NCBI GenBank assembly: GCA_946807835.1
Contig: OX327686.1
Span: forward strand, 6,138,001 to 6,202,000
Origin: Ailanthus altissimus
Taxonomy: Eukaryota; Streptophyta; Magnoliopsida; Sapindales; Simaroubaceae
DNA length: 64,000 bases
Direction of reading: 5' to 3'
The notes under the pieces are model-generated. The model worked only from the letters and a program-made list of their open reading frames with translations. It made no database searches and was not told the DNA's origin. Of this stretch, positions 37,885-50,560 are shown piece by piece. Both the position numbers and the translations under genes were made by a program. Positions within the stretch are counted from its first letter, which is position 1; each line of letters begins with the position of its first letter.

Positions 37885-40030
37885 GTTGTTGGAGATTGTG
37901 CTTACATAATATTCCAATGTTGTATGAATATTAATTATTTAATATTTATATAATATACATTTTAAATAAAATCGTTAATATTATAATAAATGATAAATGC
38001 TTGTAATGTTTCAGACATTGTATGATCTGAAGAAGTTTAGATCCGATCTAAAGGAGTTTAGATCAGTACTAAGAGTTAGCAATGCTAAGAATTATAAATG
38101 CTAAGAGTTAGCAAGTTATAAGAGTCAGCGAAACCTAAGAAGTTAGAGCATTGTCTAAAACGAGACAAAGACCTGAGAATATATTAGTAATGACATAATT
38201 GTAAAAAGTTATAAATTGTGCTAAGAAATGTCATTATAAAATTTGCTCTCAACCATTATGTTTTTGATCTATTTTATCGATGTGGGTCTATCGGTAAATC
38301 TATTTTATATTTGAATGGTCTATATCTGAATAGTCGTGATAGTTCGTCTTAGTAAACCATTAGCTTAGTAGAAGCACGTATGGGCATATGAGTATTCAGT
38401 AGGATTTAATACTGAGTAGACTCACGAGGACCTCCAATAAACATCTCATGAAGCCGTCAATGATAGGTTCTCTTAAGTTGAGTAGTATTCATGATCCTTT
38501 GACCTAAGTACCACGGTAGACTTGTGAGTGATCCATTATGCTTTGATTCTACAAATGTTAAAGACCTTTCATAGTCTGACTGCTGAGTATCGTGGTCTTA
38601 TACTCATGGAGTTCAGTGAGCATAGATATGGGATCTATCAACTTACATGGGTGAGTTGCATATTTGAATACTCTAAGATTGTATCTTAGAAATTTTTAAT
38701 GCTATAAGCAATAAACTCGAGAAAAAGAGTATTACGTAGGGTTAAATAATATCGTAAAAGTATTTGCGTATATTATTAATCAATATACGAATATGGAGAT
38801 AAATTCACGAATGAACAAATAGAGATTTGATAGTGATGATCTATATCTCTGCTCTTCCAAGATATAAGTGATAGAGGAAATATACATATATGTTATGACA
38901 TTAACTTGTATGGTCTAACGCGCTGATTTATAATATCTGTGGCATATGCGTGGGGCATCGATCATAGACTCATGGAAGAGTTCTATTTGACAAACTAAGC
39001 GTGGACCTAAGGAGTCCCGTAATATAAAGTATACTCATTGTGTACTAGGCAACGTATTGAATTGAATAATTCGATCTATTAAATTCTAGCGAACCAGACA
39101 TTTATTTCAAAATCCATCGCAAAGCACACTTGTTAAGACTTAAGTATTAAGTACATCAATTAGTTAATAGTAGTTATTGACCAATGAAATGATGACAAGT
39201 GGCATAATATAAGCCATTCATTGTTTGACTTTGAAATTATAATAATATCCTTGCTTGTATGACAAATAATATCTAATAAAATAAACAAAAATAATCTTGT
39301 TTTATTTTATAATTTTAAAGTCAAATAATGTTATAATAAAAATAATTGCACATATTTAATTGTGAATAAACAATTGGAAACATGAAAGAATAGCCCAAAA
39401 CGGGTCATCCATGCATGGTGGGGGCAAGAATTAACTTAGCAAAATGGAGAGAAAAATAAATATTTGCTTAGAGAAAAGTGAAAAGCGAAAGAATTTTTGT
39501 TTTGTTTCAATAGTTGAAACAACTATTCATCTTCCTTATTCTAAAGTGGCCGGCCATTTGAAGCAAAGGTTTTGGTTTCTATTATTCTAAGAGTTGAACA
39601 AAACAAAAATAAATATTTACTTAGAAACAAAATAAGCTTAAAGAGTTTAAGTAAGAGGATAAGAGTGAACCTAATTAATGTTTAAGAGTTAAATATTATT
39701 GTTGGAATTAAAGCTGCCATTCTAGATAACTCAAGCCTATCATTGCTGAGTTTTAGAATTGCCACAAACCGCATTTTAAGACAGACTCCAGTTTTAATTC
39801 AAATGCTTGACAAGGTAAATTCTCAATCTTTAATTTTCATTAGTGTAATGAACTCAAAATGTTAATGTGTTTATCGCATTAGAAAATTAAATTTCTTATT
39901 TCGCTGCGCTAATATGTATGTATGACATGCTTATTGCACTATAATAGACACATAGCACATACATGTATCATAGTAAAATAGCACACTTTCATATGCATGT
40001 TAACAAGCAGCTGTAAAAAAATGTGGTTAT
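37885..40030 (+). repeat. Unnamed 2.1-kb repeat, copy B
   Basis: Direct copy of A in near-tandem arrangement (under 100 bp between them). It begins 'gttggagattgtg', comparable to the start of the inverted copy C. Substitutions are frequent (roughly one in five by eye), so the copies are old or belong to different subfamilies. Confidence 0.75.
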
Positions 40031-40219
40031 CGATGAATTGCTTTAATTTTGTAAAGAATAACAAGTTTTATATTTTTGCAATGTAGCATTTCCCATATTT
40101 AATATGTCATATATACAAACTATTTGTGTTGCTATCTAAGGATGTATGTATGTGATAGTGTTCATTGAATTACAAAATGCTTGTCATATATACAATTATG
40201 CAGTGGAATGGAAATCTAA

Positions 40220-43200
40220 TTTCCTATTCAATAAACACATTCTAGATGTAAGTCTATTACACTAAGAATTTAAAAAACTCATCCTTGAATCCATTCGGTG
40301 TAAAATCGATTCGTGGGTCTCACCTTGAAGTAGATTCGTGAAAATTTCAGGTTCTTAACGATGGTAGGTTAAAAATCTAGAATGGTAGCCTAATTATAGA
40401 ATGGGATTTCTTGCTCAACACTTAAGCACTTTGTTTTTCTCTTTGGCTGAATACATATATCTTTTAAAGTAAAAATGAAACTCTTGCATTTTGCTTAAAA
40501 TGGTTGAATGTTTTACAAGTGAAAAAAAAGACATTCTTCTCCTCTTGTTCTCTCTTGTCCGAACCACAACAATTATTTTTCATTTCGTAAATAATTGAAT
40601 GGCAAACCAAAAGTCAAGAACACAAATTGTTTTTCATCTTTTGAAGATAGAAAAATGGTCGAATTTATTATTTTAATAGAATTAAACAACTCTTCTTCTC
40701 TATTGGGCGAACTCATGCAAAACAAAAAACATGAAAATGGCCAAAGACCATTTTTAGCAAAAGGAGAACTCTTTCTATTTTAAGAATGGCCGAACCAAAA
40801 TGTCAAAACAAACCTAAATACATTATTTTGCATTTTATTTATATATAGCTTTTAATTTTGTTTAATGACAAATGTCATCTTAAGCCATTTAACAAAGGGC
40901 CATTTGTCACCTTTCCTTACCAAATGTACAATGAACAATTCATTTGTTTTTATTAAGTATTTGCGTGGTTGCTAAGTTTCTATTGACAAGCTTAATGGAT
41001 GTCATTTGTCCACTAAAGCCTAATGATAAATTTCTCAATTGTCCATTTACTTTTCTATGCATAAAGTCAAGTGACTATTCACTTGTAACACTCCAGAATA
41101 TTTATTTATTAAAATTAATTTTTATTTATTCAAATTAATTTTTATTTATTCTAATTAATTTTTATTTATTATGATTAAATTTATTTGTTAAAGAAGATGA
41201 AAGAATTTGATTAGTTGAAAAAGTGTTGGTATAATATGAATAGATTCATGGAATTTAAACCTTGGCCGTTTACACTTTATCATGCACCAATAACAATTGG
41301 CCACCAAATAAATTGGAAAGTGGTAGAATTGGTTACTTTTTGATTAGATTTTAACTAGTTTAGCTAGTGAATAGTTATTTAAATTTTTGGATCAATCAAG
41401 TGCCACCATTTCTTACCAATGATATTTTTGTAGTTTTAGATTTAGTTGAGGGCAAATTTGACAAGAAAAGTGATGAGTATATAAAGGGAATAGTATGGAA
41501 AAATACCATTTTTTTGCAAGAATAGTGTCATTCCCCCTCATCTCTTTTCATTTTCTCTCTATTTTTCTTTTATTTTCCTTTAAATTCAATAATTCTAAAT
41601 ACTTTTCTTATTAAATTAAGCCCCCAAACTCTCAATTAAACCCATTTTCATCAAGTTTCAAGGATTATTTTTAAGTGGAAAGGTGAATTTCAAGGTGAGT
41701 TAGTGGAAAAAATTTAATTGAATATGGATTTGGGGTTTTAAGGGTTTGTAACTTTAACTGCCATTTAGAATTAGGGGTTTTTGCATTTGAGTGAGATTAA
41801 TTGAAATTTTATTGATTATTTGTGTATTCTTGAATATTAAGGTGAAGGCTTGACAAAGGAGAGCCAAGGAAATGAGAAAGAGAAGAAATAAATGCCACTT
41901 TGAGGACGTTTAAGGTTTTGTGTACACTTAAATTGAACTTAAATTTTTATTTTAGGGCATTAGTGTATAATTATGTAATTAAATTATTTAATGGATCATT
42001 CAATGCAAATAGTGTGTTTAATTAATTACTATGTTGGTTCTAAGTGAATTAAATGTGTTTTTAATATTGAGTATTACTTATATGTGAAATTGGGTAAAAA
42101 TTTAGACCCAAATGTGAATTAGTGAAAATTTTAGACTTATGTCTAAAATATTGGAAATTTTGGACTTATATGTATGTTATTGAAAAAATATGACTTATAT
42201 GTGAATTTTTGAAAAAATTAAGACTTGTATGTGACTTCTTAAAAGTTTAGGATCTATATGTTAATATTTGAAAATTTTTGGGTCTAATTATGAATATTCA
42301 TAAGAAAAAAAATTCAATTTAATATAATATGATCATTAAATTATTAAAGAGCCCTGGGTAAACCTGAACATTGGTAGGTGGGGATTGGTAGTTGGCATGC
42401 CAATAAGGTGTTATAGTAGTATTGTATTGTTTTGTATCTCTGGTGATTCTGAACTGTATCTTTGATACGACATATACTATGATTTGATTTGATTTGGATC
42501 CGGAGGATAGTCACCGAGTGACCGATGCCGGATCACCATTAGATAGCCCATTGGCCAATTAATGGTATCGTGTTAGTATTTATTTTGGGCACCTACTGAT
42601 ATCACATGTAATGGTTTAAACACATATATGATAAATTGAATTTTAATTTAAAATATATGTTATGTTTTGATTAATTAATTTAAATATTTTGATAAATTTT
42701 ACTCTATCTTGTCGACGTCGTGATAAGTGATAGTAATTAATTTTGTTATTTGTACATTATTTGAATAAATAAATTATATTATTTTCACTTTTGTGTACAC
42801 CCACTAAGTAATTATTTTTGCTTAGCGTGTTGGATTTACTACGCGCAGGTAGTAGAGTTACCAATATTGAAGACTGAAGAGAGAAACCATATCTGCAGCA
42901 ACTCAAATTAGTCACATCCTCTATTTATATATTTTAGGTATATATTTTATTTGTATTCAAAATGTTTTATAACAAATTATATGGACATTTACTGCATGTA
43001 CATGTGTATGTATGATCAAGAACTGTTTTTGAGTTGTAAATGATAAATTGTATATATTCTTTCAATCTTACGGTGTATCTGAATACATTAGATGAATGAT
43101 TGACCTCTGTGAGCTAAAATTTGTATGGTGGCTCTATGGTTGAGTAATAGGAGTTGAGTTGAGAAACATAATGATTATGAATGTTTTTCTTTGTAATAGG

Positions 43201-44640
43201 TGGTGGGAAGTCCAATTCTTAGAGGAGACTCTGTCCATTTGGTTTTTAAATATTTTTAAAAAATTATTTTAATATTAAGGTTTTGAAAGAAAATGATAGC
43301 ATTATCTAATCTCGTTTTAAGGAAAGGTGGGTGAGGAGGGTGTTACATCACTTTTCTATGCATGAGATCAAGTGTCTATTCAATTTTTCATGCATAGGGT
43401 CAAGTATCCGCTTACTTTTTTATGCATAAAGTCAAGTCTCAACATTTTAATAGTTAACAACTTTAACTAATAAAATATAGGTTTAACACTTAAACCTTAA
43501 CAAGTATACTTCCCGAGAGATCATGAAACAAATTCTGCTTTCGAAAATTTTCTCAAATCAAATCATTCAACCCAGTTCACTACTCTAGTGCTTAACGAGT
43601 ACATTTTATATTTTGATACTCCCTAGGTTCACACTCATTTGTTTTACAGAACTCTTCTACAAGTTTGTGAACAATGCCTCACACACACATTATGGATATT
43701 ATAGAATAACAAGTTGAACCATACAAGTTGAGATTATAACATATTCGTATAGTCCTTTCATCACTTATATCCCAGAAGAGCAGAGACGTAGATCTTTATC
43801 GTCAAATCTATGTATGCTCAACCATGAACTTATCTCCAGATATATATTTTTGTGAACTCTTTTGTGATATTGTTTAAGTCTATAAAAAAATCTTTTTCGG
43901 AGTTTTATGTTTGTGCCTATAAGAATTTTTGAAATACAATTCACCGATATGAGTTGACGAATCCCATATATACTTACATCGGACTCCATGAGTATCAGAC
44001 CATACCTAACGATACCTAAAGGTTAGACCGTGAAAGGTTTCTGACATGCGTGGAATCAAAGTATGGTGAATCACTCGTAAGCCCACTATGACACTCAGGT
44101 TAAAGGACCATAAATACTACTCAATTCGAGAAGACCCTCTATTAACTGCTCTATGGGATGTCTATTGGAAGTCCTCATAAGTCTGTTCAATATCTAGTTC
44201 TCACTGAATACCTGCATACCTATATAGGCTTTGGCTAAGTTCACGGTCTGCTAACACTAACCATATGGACAATCTAGATATAGACACATATTGGTTCGAA
44301 AGGAATACCAATCAACCCGTGTTGGCAACCATGGATCAGGAATGATATTTTCGAGAACATACTACATAATGACATTTTAGCACCATTAAAAACTCCTTAC
44401 AACTAAGTCATTACTAATATATTCCTAGGTTTTTGTCCTTATTTCAGACAAGGTTCTTACTTCTTACAATGCTAACTTTTAACGTTGACCTAAACTCCTT
44501 TATGTCAGATTTAAACTCATTTAAATCTATAATATCTAAAAAGTTACAAGTTTATTATCCTATAATTATGTATTAATGATTATTATCGAAATGATTATTG
44601 TATATTAGAATTGCACCTAAACACCATCTCCATCACAAAT
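40220..44640 (-). repeat. Unnamed 2.1-kb repeat, copy C (inverted, split by a solo LTR)
   Basis: Reverse-complement copy of A/B. Outer parts are 40220-41083 and 43348-44640; the middle is the solo LTR at 41084-43347. The plus-strand 5' end of the repeat lies near 44640 ('ggagatggtgtttagg' on the minus strand). Tail-to-tail with copy B. Confidence 0.7.
41084..43347. mobile_element. Solo LTR, probably Ty3/gypsy (2264 bp)
   Basis: It begins TGTAACACTCC and ends GGAGGGTGTTACA, giving short inverted ends. It is flanked on both sides by TCACT (41079-41083 and 43348-43352), a perfect 5-bp target duplication. No coding domain lies inside. The text near 42790-42860 (acacccactaagtaat..tacgcgcaggtag) resembles the end of long gypsy LTRs of the Del/Tekay kind. 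A lone LTR with intact target duplication is the product of LTR-LTR recombination. Confidence 0.88.
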
Positions 44641-44689
44641 TATAAGGAAAAATAATTATAGTAAATAAGTTTTGTAAATGCACTAATTA

Positions 44690-45745
44690 AACTAATTAGA
44701 AAAAAAAACATAATATATCGTTGCTCCAAATATTGGCAAGTCTGTTCTTTCATAGCCACCATCCTCAATACCCACATCATCATCTTCGGGGTAAATGAAA
44801 TGAACAAAGCTCCTCCCACTCTCGCTTTGTGTAGAACCACAAAGATGTGGTAAGTCCATGTCACAACTCTCATTGGGAATCTCTAGATGTCTAATCAATC
44901 AGATGACATCTTCCTCATTCTCATGATTTTTCGATACTAACTTATTATGTACTGAAAAAAGCTACAAATAATATTTTAAAATTAGATTACATGTATTAAG
45001 AAATAAGAAATATATAATTAAATGTGAATTGATTAAAAACATACCAAACCTTTCTCCAAAATTTTCTCTTGTACATTGAAGTCTCTTTGCTCTCCCAATC
45101 CAAAATATGAGAGAAGCGATCACCACAACGAATACTAAAAACTTCACCAGGGACCGCAATGATCTCATAAATCCATACCTAAGATAATTAAAAAACTTTA
45201 GTTTATTATAAATAAAAATAATTAATTAAGATTAATAGTAAACAAAAAAATTATTATGCACCTAGAATGTGTATGCAAATCCGTTTATGTTATATTTCTC
45301 TATCCTACTCTCCGTAGAGGCTTTTTTTTATTTTAATTAAGTTCTGAAAGGCCACCTTATTGAGTGAGTCATAAAGTACACTCCATGCATTATTGCCATA
45401 TAGATACTTATTGAACTCATCCAGATCATTCATTATAGTTAAAAAAAAATTTTGAATCCTTCTACGTTCGTCGGGAGATCAAAACACATAAATAAAATAG
45501 AATAAACTCAATTTCATTGTGTCTTCATCGTCGAATTGTTCTAAATCAAGAGAATCGTACCAAGTATCAACAAACATGTAAGTTAGCTTCTTTCTATCCA
45601 TAAAGAACATCTCCCATAAATAATTATCCAATTTTCTCTTTAACTCCCAAATGAGCAAGTAATCTCTCATCTTCAACCAATAATCATAACAAACTCCTTT
45701 TAAGAAAATCGAATGTGCTTCTTTGTCAATGTGAAACGACATCTC
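44690..45745 (-). pseudogene. Degraded DUF1985-like transposon-encoded protein fragment
   Basis: On the minus strand 45742-45479 encodes SFHIDKEAHSIFLKG, WELKRKLDNYLWEMFFMD and LSLFYFIYVF. After a stop the same frame continues with SPDERRRIQKFF, NDLDEF and YLYGNNAWSVLYDSL. The latter pattern resembles the DUF1985 region of plant Mutator/Ulp1-associated proteins (a conserved 'W...D..F..Y.WG...W' layout). Further open pieces at 45168-44962 and 44898-44692 may be later exons or remnants. The family assignment is from memory of the pattern and is tentative. Confidence 0.4.
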
Positions 45746-45749
45746 TTTA

Positions 45750-46901
45750 TATTAATTGGAGGTCTTCACCTTATGCAACAAAATCTCATGGACAACAATA
45801 TCGGAGAAGAAATATTGGGCATCTAAAAAATGCTCCGTACAAGTCCACCTAAACAACTACTTTTAATTAGGCATCATTTTTTCTCTTATAATATTTAGGG
45901 CTCACATCTTCGAGTAACATGTAAGGTATGCACGAAGGAATTCAATTTTGAAAAATTTATATCGTATGAAGACATTATTCTTGCTATAAAGTACATATAA
46001 AAAATACAATTAAAATAATTATTAATAAATAACAAACATAAATATTAAATTAAATTACTTCAAACAAACATACATATCAAATAAACAAATATTATTATAT
46101 CTTTTTTGTAAATTAATAATTAATTTATTTTTAAAACATTGATTTAATTTAATCAATTATTATTGTTTTAACTATTATAATAATTTGTATTGTTTATTGA
46201 TTTAATTTAATTATATTTTCAAATTTAGAAACTAATAATTAAATTTATTTTTTCAACATTAATTTATAAAAATTATGAAGTTAGTGATATTTTAATTTTT
46301 TTTTTAAATTTTTTTAATTTAAATTAAATTAAAATTTTTAAAAAGCGCGCCACGTAGTATGCAGTGAGCGAGCCATATGTTGCGCACAATGTGCTTTTGT
46401 GCGCCACATATGCGCAGGGAAAAATGTGCACCCCTTTTGGCGCATGTACGGGATGCACCACTCTAGTTACTATCTGCAATTTGGATTTTACACAAAATGG
46501 CCATTTTTGGCTAAATTTTTACTATTTTTCACTTTTTTAATTTATTTTTTAAAACATATTTCATTTATTTCACCTATTTTCAATCCAAATTTAATTTCTA
46601 ACTTATTTTCAATACAAATCAAATTTTTATCAAAAATTCATAAACTTAACAAAAATCGGTCATTTTCAAAATTTTAAGTGATGAATATATTGTGCAAGGC
46701 CTAATCTGGGATATAATTGTTCAATTGTAAATTTTTTGGCCAATAAATATTAGCTCATTCATTTGTAACTAAATAAGAAAATGTTTTAAAAGAAAGGGTC
46801 ATTTCTAAAATATTCCTATTATTTAATTAGTAAAATAACAAGTGAAAAAATTAAGTATTTTTAATATATACTACAAATATTTGATGAGAAATTATTGACA
46901 A
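45750..46901. other. AT-rich spacer
   Basis: Mostly A/T with a short GC-rich patch near 46340-46450 (gcgcgccacg, gtgcgccaca) that may belong to a transposon end. No gene is recognised. Confidence 0.4.
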
Positions 46902-46910
46902 TTAAAATAA

Positions 46911-47986
46911 GGGATAAAGACAAATTTACCCTAATATTTTAGGCTAATTAACAACTTTACCCCCTTAGATATAAAATACCCAATTTTGCCTTAACTCGTT
47001 AATTTTTGCCGTTAGTTTTAATGGTGAAAGGGTAAAAATGTAATCTAACCATATAAATACATCATCATTTGAACACGTGGCACAATCTTACCCATTCATT
47101 GTCTTTTCGAATACGTGGCACAATCTCATCCATTAAATTAATTTAATATAATTTTAAAAATAAACTTTAATAATATGACACATGTTAAAATATGATTAGT
47201 ACTTTTAGACACGCGTCACTATATAATTGGTTTATTTTTTTAAAATAATTTATAAATAAATTAAAAATAAAAACTGACATTGTCGCTAGAAACAGTGGCC
47301 AGTCGGCCGCTTATGACCGTTTTTCGGTAACACACTGAGAACAAAAATTTATCAAATTTACATCATTGGACTCAATTTTTCTTGATCTACATAGTGGTGA
47401 GATCATTTTTGATAAAACAAAACAAGAAAATGGTCAAAAATGATGGAGAGTGGCGCCGGCCGCCGCCGTTAAATGATGGCCGATCTATCCATCTGTGTTG
47501 GTGGTGCAAGTCACCGCCCCACCGTTTAATGACGGTTGGTGGTGGTTGCCGTCACTCTCCACCATTTTTTACCATTTTTTGATCTTTTTTTTTTATCAAA
47601 AATGACCACACCATTGTGTAGATCAAGAAAAATAGAGTTCAATGATGTAAATTTGATAAATTTTTGTTGTCGGTGTGTTGCCGAAAAATGGTCACTGGCG
47701 GCCAGCCGACCGCTGTTTCCGGCGACAGTGTCAATTTTTTTTTAAATTTATTTTATTAATAATATAACCAATTATACGATGACACGTGTCATTTGTAATA
47801 AATCATACAATGACACGTGTTCATTTATATATTGTGGGTAAAATGGTAAAAGTATATTAAATGTAAATTTTTCATCCAAATTGACGGAAAAAATTAATAG
47901 ATTAGGGTAAAATTAGGTATTTTATATCTAACGAGGGCAAAGTTGTTAATTAGCTTAAAACGTTAAGGTAAAATTATCTTTATCCC
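46911..47986. mobile_element. Fold-back Mutator-like (MULE) non-autonomous element
   Basis: The whole 1076 bp is one long imperfect inverted repeat. It begins GGGATAAAGACAAATTTACC and ends with the diverged complement (GGTAAAATTATCTTTATCCC). The arms of about 500 bp pair along most of their length, through the inner GC-rich blocks (47280-47340 with 47660-47730) to a centre near 47480-47530. TTAAAATAA is present on both sides (46902-46910 and 47987-47995), a perfect 9-bp target duplication, the size typical of Mutator transposition. No transposase is encoded. Confidence 0.88.
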
Positions 47987-48282
47987 TTAAAATAAAATAT
48001 TGATAATTAATCTGAACTATAATTTATGTCAGATTAATTTTCATTGACATAGTTTAAATAAATAATACAAACTTTTAATTAACAACATAAAATAATACAT
48101 TTTATAATACAAAAAATTTAAATTTAGAAAATTGCTATTACAAATAAAAAATTGTTTAAATATTTAATAACTAAATTTAAGATACATAATAATTAAATTT
48201 TAAGTCATAATTAATTAAATTAGTAATTAGATAATTAATTTTAATAATAAAATTATATGTACAATCTAATCAAATCATAGGA

Positions 48283-48967
48283 ATATTATCATCAATACCC
48301 TTAAGATATGGCTTAGTTACACTAATACTCACAGATTTGAAAAATCGACATTAATACTAAATTTTTTATATCAAAATATGCACGAATATTCAATCATCAA
48401 CGATTTACCGTCAAAATTAACAGATTCAAAGGTAATCAAGTCTTTTCATATTTTAAATATTCAAATTATTTCAAAAAATAATAAAATTAAAAAATAATTT
48501 TGGCCGGTTGGATCGACAGCCACAAAGGCTACTAGATTAGCAGCCAAAGTGGCCGCTACAAGCAGCGGCCATTTTGGCTGCTACAAGCAGCGGCCATTTT
48601 GGCCGCTACAAGCAACGATCACTTTGGCCGCCTATTTTTTTTATATAATATCTTTTTATGATTATTTTATAATTTTGTTTTATTTATGATTATTTTTTAA
48701 AGGGTTTTTATTATTATAATTTATTTTAATTAGTTTTTAAAGTTAAAATTTTGAAATTCATGCAAGTCATAGCATGTTAGATTCGTTTAACATGTAAAGA
48801 GTAATTTAGTCATTTGACATTAGTTGATATAGAATCTGTTTAATTTAACGAAATATTTTTAACAATTGGACATTCGTGCATATTTTACAAAAAAAAAAAA
48901 GAGTAGTAATGTCAAATTTTAAATTTGTGAGTATTAGTGTAATTAGGTCGTATCTGATGATAATATC
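48283..48967. mobile_element. Second inverted-repeat element (MULE/MITE-like)
   Basis: Terminal text ATATTATCATCAATAC (left) is repeated in reverse complement at the right end. The arms share 'TTACACTAATACTCACA', 'CATTAATACT/CATTACTACT' and 'AATATGCACGAAT', giving arms of about 120-150 bp around a unique core. No clear target duplication was found, so the class is uncertain. Confidence 0.65.
48520..48632. repeat. Tandem GC-rich core repeat, about 30 bp x 3
   Basis: Within the second inverted-repeat element, 'ggccgctacaagcagcggcc' and 'attttggc' recur three to four times. Each unit contains the small hairpin GGCCGCT..AGCGGCC. Confidence 0.75.
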
Positions 48968-48969
48968 TC

Positions 48970-50560
48970 TAAATTATATACTAATATCAAATTATAACTC
49001 AAATACAACGCAATTCATCAATCTTTTAGTCGCTCAATATCGTAGCAAATTATATATTAAACATTTTTATAATGCTATAAACACTAATAAAATTTGGAAT
49101 ATTGTTATATTTATATAGTTGAATATAAAGTTTGTATTTAAAAATTACGCGACATTTGATGTATTTATTATTGATTTATATTATATAACTAGCATATTAA
49201 TAAGAAGTAAAAAATTAATAATTACCTGATAAGTAGTAATCACTAATTAATAATACATTTATTATGTAAGTGTAGCACAAATATAAGACACACGTTCTCT
49301 CTTCTCTCTCAAAATAAATTGCTCTCACTTCTCTCTAAACCAAAAAGGAACCCTAACAATCCTTCACTTCTCCATTGGAGATGAAGCTCTCTGCCTCTCT
49401 CAGGTGGACATCTTGTATCCCTCTTTCACCATGTTCCTTTCGTGTGTAATTTCATGCTTTGTTTTATTAGTTGTTTATTTTTTTCTTTGGTTTTTCATTC
49501 GCTCTTTCCCTATTCTCCACACTCTTTAGCCATAAATAATAAGCAGCGTTTGTTAACCACGATTGCCGCCTTCTCAGACACCACCGTGCTAATCGACTAC
49601 CATCAAGCCTTTTGGGGCCACAATGATCTTTCTCAACCTTCTTCGAGCTATAGCAACCTTGGTCAATCTATACTAGACTTTGTCGAGCTTCCTCGAAATT
49701 CTGACTGGGCCCTTTAAACCTTCCCGATGCTTTTTCGATTAGCCTTAGCTGAGAACTTGTTGTCCTTGTCGAATTTGTGCCGAACGATACCATCTAAAAC
49801 TGACCCATACTACCTTTGGATCCAGCCTTTTTGCTTTCGGTCACCATAGGCTTCGCTGCTAGCTTTTGTTATTGACAACTGTCAAATAAGAGTTTAGACA
49901 AGGTTATTGCCTGTGTTTGGTGTAGTTTTTACTTTAAATTAAGGTTGGATAGAATAATTGTATTAATTGTAAGGGTATTTTTTTGTGATTTTTCTCATAT
50001 GTGAGAATACTTTATCCTTCTTATATGAGAATTTTATTATCTCTCTTGCGTGATGAACGGAGCTCTCTATCTATAATAATGATAGTTATCTCTCTGGCAT
50101 GAGGATCGAATCTCTTCGTTCGTAATAAAGGTAGTAATCTTTATTTGAAATAATTTCTATTATGGGATTTGTTTATATTTTCATTAGTAGATGAAGTAGA
50201 TTCGAATAAGTTATAAAAAATTTATCTTATTTATATGAAGCGTCTTGATAATTGTTTAATGTATATTAAAAAATATATAATGTAATATTGTAAGTTTAGA
50301 TATAATATTACATTTGAGACCTTTTAAAATAAAAAAGCTTAGCACAAATTTAAAAATTTAGGTTAAAATAATTGTTTAAAAACAATGAGGTGCGCACACA
50401 CTTGAAGAAATTTGATAAAATATTCATTTGTTTTGAAAGAGAAAATATCAATTTTTTTATTAATTTTAAAACTATACTTTTAATAATTAAAAAAATAAAA
50501 AATTATAAAGTTACAAAAACAAAAGGTGTAAGCAATTATTCGACTAAAGCAGTAGTCGCA
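48970..50560. other. AT-rich spacer and RPN6 5' flank
   Basis: An open stretch near 49380-49715 (ATG AAG CTC TCT GCC..) has more ordinary base composition and could be a gene remnant, but it matches nothing I recognise. No proteasome-type promoter element could be confidently located. Confidence 0.4.

Noticed and set aside
37885..40030. Copies A and B as the two LTRs of one element
   Set aside because: Fewer than 100 bp lie between them and no primer-binding or coding sequence is visible, so a tandem pair is more likely.
49380..49717. Protein-coding gene near 49.4-49.7 kb
   Set aside because: The frame is short and its peptide matches no family I know. It could be a remnant, but there is not enough support for a gene call.
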